This document shows positions 62,854 through 64,000 of a stretch of DNA of 64,000 nt, one piece after another (positions within the stretch are counted from its first letter, which is position 1; every line of letters begins with the position of its first letter). The notes beneath the pieces are model-generated. The model saw nothing but the letters and a program-made list of their open reading frames with translations, was not told where the DNA came from and ran no database searches. This DNA comes from Saprospiraceae bacterium (GTDB taxonomy: Bacteria > Bacteroidota > Bacteroidia > Chitinophagales > Saprospiraceae), in contig JALSPK010000209.1 of assembly GCA_026986005.1 (NCBI GenBank), positions 1 to 64,000 on the forward strand. The letters are read 5' to 3'. The position numbers and the translations under genes are program-made.

Positions 62854-62993
62854 TGTCTGTCTATAAAGTGCTTGATTTTGGAAAAATAAAGATTTTTGAT
62901 GAGATTTTTTAAAAAATATACATAGCCATCTATGCTTAAATTACGGTTTTCATTACAAAATCCTATGATGGCATAGTATATATAAAAAAATAC
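62854..62993. other. Intergenic region with TGTCTGT motif and imperfect inverted repeat
   Basis: TGTCTGTCTATAAAGT at 62854 closely matches TGTCTGTCCACAAAGT at 21013, next to the TonB relic. Downstream, CATAGCCATCTATG and CCTATGATGGCATAG form an imperfect inverted pair about 30 bases apart. No gene is visible. It may be the remnant of an insertion sequence end. Confidence 0.35.
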
Positions 62994-63001
62994 TATCTTT
63001 G
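62994..63001 (+). promoter_or_regulatory. -7 box of argS
   Basis: TATCTTTG on the plus strand fits TAnnTTTG and lies 26 bases before the ATG. No TTTG was found at the expected -33 distance. Confidence 0.45.
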
Positions 63002-63027
63002 CACTCATAATATAAAAAACAAGCTAA

Positions 63028-64000
63028 ATGAGTGCATTGAATAAATTGAAGATTGAAATTTCAGAAGCAATAAAGAAACTTACACAACAAAAAATTGATC
63101 CGGAATCTCTAACTATTTCTTCTACCAGAAAAGAATTTATAGGAGATTATACGCTTTTAGTTTTCCCTTTAATAAGACATTTCGGGAAAAAACCTGAAGA
63201 AGTAGGACAATTAATCGGAGAGGAATTAAAATCAAATTCTGAAATAGTCAATGATTTTAATACAATCAAAGGCTTTTTGAATTTGTCGTTTTCTCCTCAA
63301 TACTGGACTAATACTCTTCAAGATATTCAATCTACACCAGATTTTGGTCGAGGCAAAGCCAAAGATAAAAAAGTAATGGTTGAATTTTCTTCACCTAATA
63401 CTAATAAACCTCTACACTTAGGTCATATCCGAAATATTCTATTGGGCTGGTCAGTATCTAAGATAATGGATGCAGCCGGTTATGAGGTCATCACTACTCA
63501 AGTCGTAAATGATAGAGGGATAGCAATATGCAAATCTATGCTTGCATGGAAAAAATGGGGCGATGGCATAACTCCTGAAAACAGTAATAGAAAAGGAGAC
63601 TTTTTGGTAGGTGATTTCTATGTAAAATTCAATACCGAGTTTAATAATGAATACGCCAAATGGCAAAAAACTAAAACTGCACAAACCATTTTCATCAATC
63701 AAAACAAATATGAAAATGAAAATGATTTTTTTGCTGATTATAAAAATGATTACTTCAACGATTATAGTAAATTAGGCAAAGAAGCACGTGAAATGCTATT
63801 GAAATGGGAAAACAAAGATCCTAAAACAATGGAGCTTTGGAAAAAAATGAATAATTGGGTTTTGACAGGTTTTGATGAAACTTATAAAGAACTTGGTGTA
63901 AGTTTTACAAAATCTTACTTTGAGTCTAAAACATATATTCTTGGCAGAAAGATTGTAGAAGAAGGTCTTAAAAATAATGTTTTTTACACAGAAAAAGACG
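63028..64000 (+). CDS. argS: Arginyl-tRNA synthetase, 5' part
   Basis: The frame is open from the ATG at 63028 to the window end (324 codons), so the gene is cut by the window. The N-terminal Arg-tRNA synthetase domain (about residues 1-85) is followed by VEFSSPNTNKPLHLGHIRNILLG with the HIGH-type motif HLGH (about 131-134) and VNDRGIAICKSMLAW. It charges tRNA-Arg in the cytoplasm. It is divergent from gltX, with about 320 bases between the start codons. Confidence 0.95.
   Translation, partial: MSALNKLKIEISEAIKKLTQQKIDPESLTISSTRKEFIGDYTLLVFPLIRHFGKKPEEVGQLIGEELKSNSEIVNDFNTIKGFLNLSFSPQYWTNTLQDIQSTPDFGRGKAKDKKVMVEFSSPNTNKPLHLGHIRNILLGWSVSKIMDAAGYEVITTQVVNDRGIAICKSMLAWKKWGDGITPENSNRKGDFLVGDFYVKFNTEFNNEYAKWQKTKTAQTIFINQNKYENENDFFADYKNDYFNDYSKLGKEAREMLLKWENKDPKTMELWKKMNNWVLTGFDETYKELGVSFTKSYFESKTYILGRKIVEEGLKNNVFYTEKD

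Overview
The window looks like a chromosomal piece of an AT-rich Bacteroidota genome, probably Saprospiria-like or a related gliding lineage; the exact lineage is inference. Supporting signs are a SusC/SusD pair, type IX secretion (T9SS) C-terminal sorting domains of types A and B, a PorP/SprF protein with an OmpA partner, start sites without Shine-Dalgarno sequences, and repeated TAnnTTTG -7 promoter boxes typical of the Bacteroidota primary sigma factor.

Region 1 (1-15.4 kb, mostly minus strand) is a long amino-sugar/tagatose utilisation operon. It starts at an AgaS-type SIS isomerase/deaminase, continues with the tagatose-bisphosphate aldolase subunits (KbaZ/GatZ- and KbaY/GatY-like) and a PfkB kinase, then SusC, SusD, two PKD lipoproteins and a T9SS-secreted DUF4832/DUF4874-type protein. 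A strong hairpin precedes an EamA exporter/permease at the far end. A divergent DeoR-family regulator (AgaR-like) lies at the head, with CTTTCG repeats over the operon promoter. Region 2 (15.6-22.2 kb) is housekeeping: two small envelope ORFs, gcvT, msrA, a CPA1 Na+/H+ antiporter, metK, a TonB gene relic and a BioD/Pta-N-like ATPase.

Region 3 (22.5-33.3 kb) is the most interesting part. Five plus-strand genes encode a membrane-anchored polysaccharide deacetylase, a processive family 2 glycosyltransferase, a TPR plus outer-membrane barrel protein, a 1044-residue clan-A glycosidase-like protein fused to a degenerate deacetylase domain, and a lipoprotein joining a GATase-like domain to a second degenerate deacetylase domain. 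The parts match the logic of the PgaABCD (PNAG) machinery but with a different architecture. Region 4 (33.3-40.6 kb) encodes four secreted proteins: a Kazal-like repeat protein, two beta-propeller-like paralogues and a beta-helix protein; three carry T9SS signals. A candidate small RNA with a perfect terminator follows at about 40.65-40.73 kb.

Region 5 (41.5-47.6 kb) is a histidine-degradation operon (hutH-hutU-hutI) with a divergent LysR regulator and overlapping promoters, followed by a NifX-like protein and a class A penicillin-binding protein. Region 6 (50.2-51.6 kb) is a scar with a truncated sulfatase and palindromic repeats. Region 7 (51.6-64 kb) has an OmpA protein, PorP/SprF and a 2207-residue HYR/Ig-like adhesin with a type B sorting domain, downstream of gltX; a 5' part of argS runs off the right end. 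Dispersed elements include two copies of a ~170-bp MITE-like sequence, REP-like palindromes and a recurrent TGTCTGT motif beside broken genes. No rRNA, tRNA or CRISPR array was recognised.
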